DNA of 5,146 bases from Bacillota bacterium (GTDB lineage Bacteria > Bacillota > Bacilli > Tumebacillales > Effusibacillaceae): positions 1 through 5,146 of the forward strand of contig JAGVBM010000095.1 in the NCBI GenBank assembly GCA_020059765.1, given 5' to 3'. Below are positions 4,032 to 5,146 of the stretch, piece after piece. The position numbers were made by a program, and so were the translations under genes. Every line of letters starts with the position of its first letter. The first letter of the stretch is position 1. The notes beneath the pieces are model-generated. The model saw nothing but the letters and a program-made list of their open reading frames with translations. It had not been told where the DNA came from and searched no databases.

Positions 4032-5146
4032 TCGCGTCCCTCCGTATCCCATTCATCCATCGGAATCCGGATCTGATGGTGGTCCGCCGCTTCCTTCGCC
4101 TGCTCATATCCAGCGTCCGCATGGCGGATAATGCCCATGCCGGGGTCAGTGGTCAGTACGCGGCGCAGCCGTTCCGCCGCCTCGTCGCTGCCGTCGGCGA
4201 CCACGACCATGCCTGCATGCAGCGAATAGCCCATCCCGACACCGCCCCCATGATGGAACGACACCCAAGAGGCTCCCGCCGCCGTATTCAGCAGAGCGTT
4301 CAGCACCGCCCAGTCGGCTACCGCGTCGGAACCGTCCCGCATGCTCTCTGTCTCCCGGTTGGGAGAAGCCACCGATCCGCTGTCCAGATGGTCGCGTCCA
4401 ATCACAATCGGGGCGGACAGCTCGCCATTTTTCACCATATCGTTTAATGCGAGGCCGAATTTGGCCCGTTCGCCGTAGCCGAGCCAGCAAATCCGGGCCG
4501 GCAGTCCTTGAAAAGCGACTTTTTCCCCGGCCATCGTAATCCAGCGGCGAAGCGGCTCGTTTTCCGGAAACAGCCGCAGGATCAGCTCATCCGTCTTGCG
4601 AATGTCTTCCGGATCGCCCGACAAGGCCGCCCAGCGGAAAGGCCCCTTTCCTTCGCAAAACAAAGGGCGGATAAAAGCGGGTACGAACCCGGGGAAGGAA
4701 AAGGCGTCCGTTATTCCTTCGTCAAATGCCACCTGCCGGATGTTGTTGCCGTAGTCAAACACCACAGCTCCCATCTGCTGCAGATCCAGCATCGCCTGCA
4801 CATGGGTTTTCATCGATTGCCGGGCCAGTCGAACATAGTGATCCGGATCGGCGGATCGCATTGCAGCCGCCTCTTCCAGACTCATTCCCGCCGGGATATA
4901 CCCGTTCAGCGGGTCATGAGCGGATGTCTGATCGGTGACAAAATCGGGCTTGATTCCCCGCCGCACAAACTCCGGAAAAATCTCGGCGGCGTTGCCGACC
5001 AGACCGATGGACAAGGGCTGCCCTTTTGCCACAGCTTCCGCGGCATGCGACAATGCATCCTCCAGCGTCTCCGCCCGCACATCGCAGTATCGGGTTTGAA
5101 TGCGCCGTTCGATCCGCGACCGGTCTGCCTCCACCGCAATCACCAC
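4028..5146 (-). CDS. hutU: Urocanate hydratase (urocanase, HutU), C-terminal about two thirds
   Basis: Urocanase adds water to urocanate to give 4-imidazolone-5-propanoate, the second step of histidine breakdown, using tightly bound NAD+ as an electrophile. The visible 372 residues end at a TGA at 4028. Roughly 180-190 N-terminal residues of a protein near 555 are off the window edge, so the GTG at the very edge is not the start. Visible conserved blocks, numbered from the first residue seen, are FDYGNNIRQ (130-138), the signature FQGLPARICW (212-221) with catalytic Cys220 (equivalent to Cys410 of the Pseudomonas enzyme), and the glycine-rich SFHHGGGVGMGYS (296-308). Nothing looks broken. The stop overlaps the hutI start by four bases, consistent with one operon. 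hutH and the operon promoter would lie beyond the window. Confidence 0.97.
   Translation of the reverse strand: MVIAVEADRSRIERRIQTRYCDVRAETLEDALSHAAEAVAKGQPLSIGLVGNAAEIFPEFVRRGIKPDFVTDQTSAHDPLNGYIPAGMSLEEAAAMRSADPDHYVRLARQSMKTHVQAMLDLQQMGAVVFDYGNNIRQVAFDEGITDAFSFPGFVPAFIRPLFCEGKGPFRWAALSGDPEDIRKTDELILRLFPENEPLRRWITMAGEKVAFQGLPARICWLGYGERAKFGLALNDMVKNGELSAPIVIGRDHLDSGSVASPNRETESMRDGSDAVADWAVLNALLNTAAGASWVSFHHGGGVGMGYSLHAGMVVVADGSDEAAERLRRVLTTDPGMGIIRHADAGYEQAKEAADHHQIRIPMDEWDTEGRE

Noticed and set aside
4028..5146. The GTG at the window edge as the hutU start codon
   Set aside because: Urocanases are near 555 residues, and the catalytic Cys is at about 410 in the Pseudomonas enzyme but at 220 of the visible part. 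The frame simply continues beyond the window.

Overview
The window looks like chromosomal DNA of a Gram-positive bacterium of the Bacillota, probably Bacillales. The grounds are strong purine-rich ribosome binding sites (AAAGGAGA, GGAGGG), a CGAAC-N4-GTTC type LexA/DinR box, a TxpA/BsrG-like type I toxin gene, a Bacillus-type hutU-hutI-hutG gene order, and an M3B oligoendopeptidase. The GC-rich coding regions suggest a moderately high-GC lineage such as the Alicyclobacillaceae, but the genus cannot be fixed from sequence reading alone. Every protein gene I support lies on the minus strand, so the transcriptional order runs from high to low coordinates.

Right half (1786-5146): three tightly coupled histidine-utilisation genes. 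hutU (urocanase) is cut by the window edge and only about its C-terminal two thirds are present. It overlaps hutI (imidazolonepropionase) by an ATGA, and hutI overlaps hutG (formimidoylglutamase) by a TGATG. Together they take urocanate to L-glutamate plus formamide. All metal-binding and catalytic motifs that I can check are intact. The operon's promoter, hutH and any regulator lie outside the window. No hutM permease follows hutG.

Middle (1380-1785): a 56-codon gene of unknown function. It has an excellent ribosome binding site, a plausible extended -10 promoter, and a strong U-tracted intrinsic terminator. That terminator probably also ends any hut read-through.

Middle-left (about 990-1315): the most interesting part. 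It is a compact locus with the layout of a type I toxin-antitoxin system. A 27-residue membrane peptide of the TxpA/BsrG 'holin-like toxin' type is encoded on the minus strand. Its extended -10 promoter carries a LexA/SOS box in the spacer. A 12-bp sequence at the predicted mRNA 5' end is exactly complementary to a segment just before the 3' terminator hairpin, which suggests a hok-like 5'-3' closure that keeps the mRNA inactive. The Shine-Dalgarno region can be sequestered by nearby or distant C-tracts. A bidirectional hairpin containing the toxin stop codon has a U-tract on the plus strand, as expected for the end of a convergent antisense RNA.

Left (1-852): the N-terminal 284 codons of an M3B/PepF-type oligoendopeptidase, running off the window edge before its zinc site. 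Two adjacent 12-bp palindromes lie between it and the toxin terminator.
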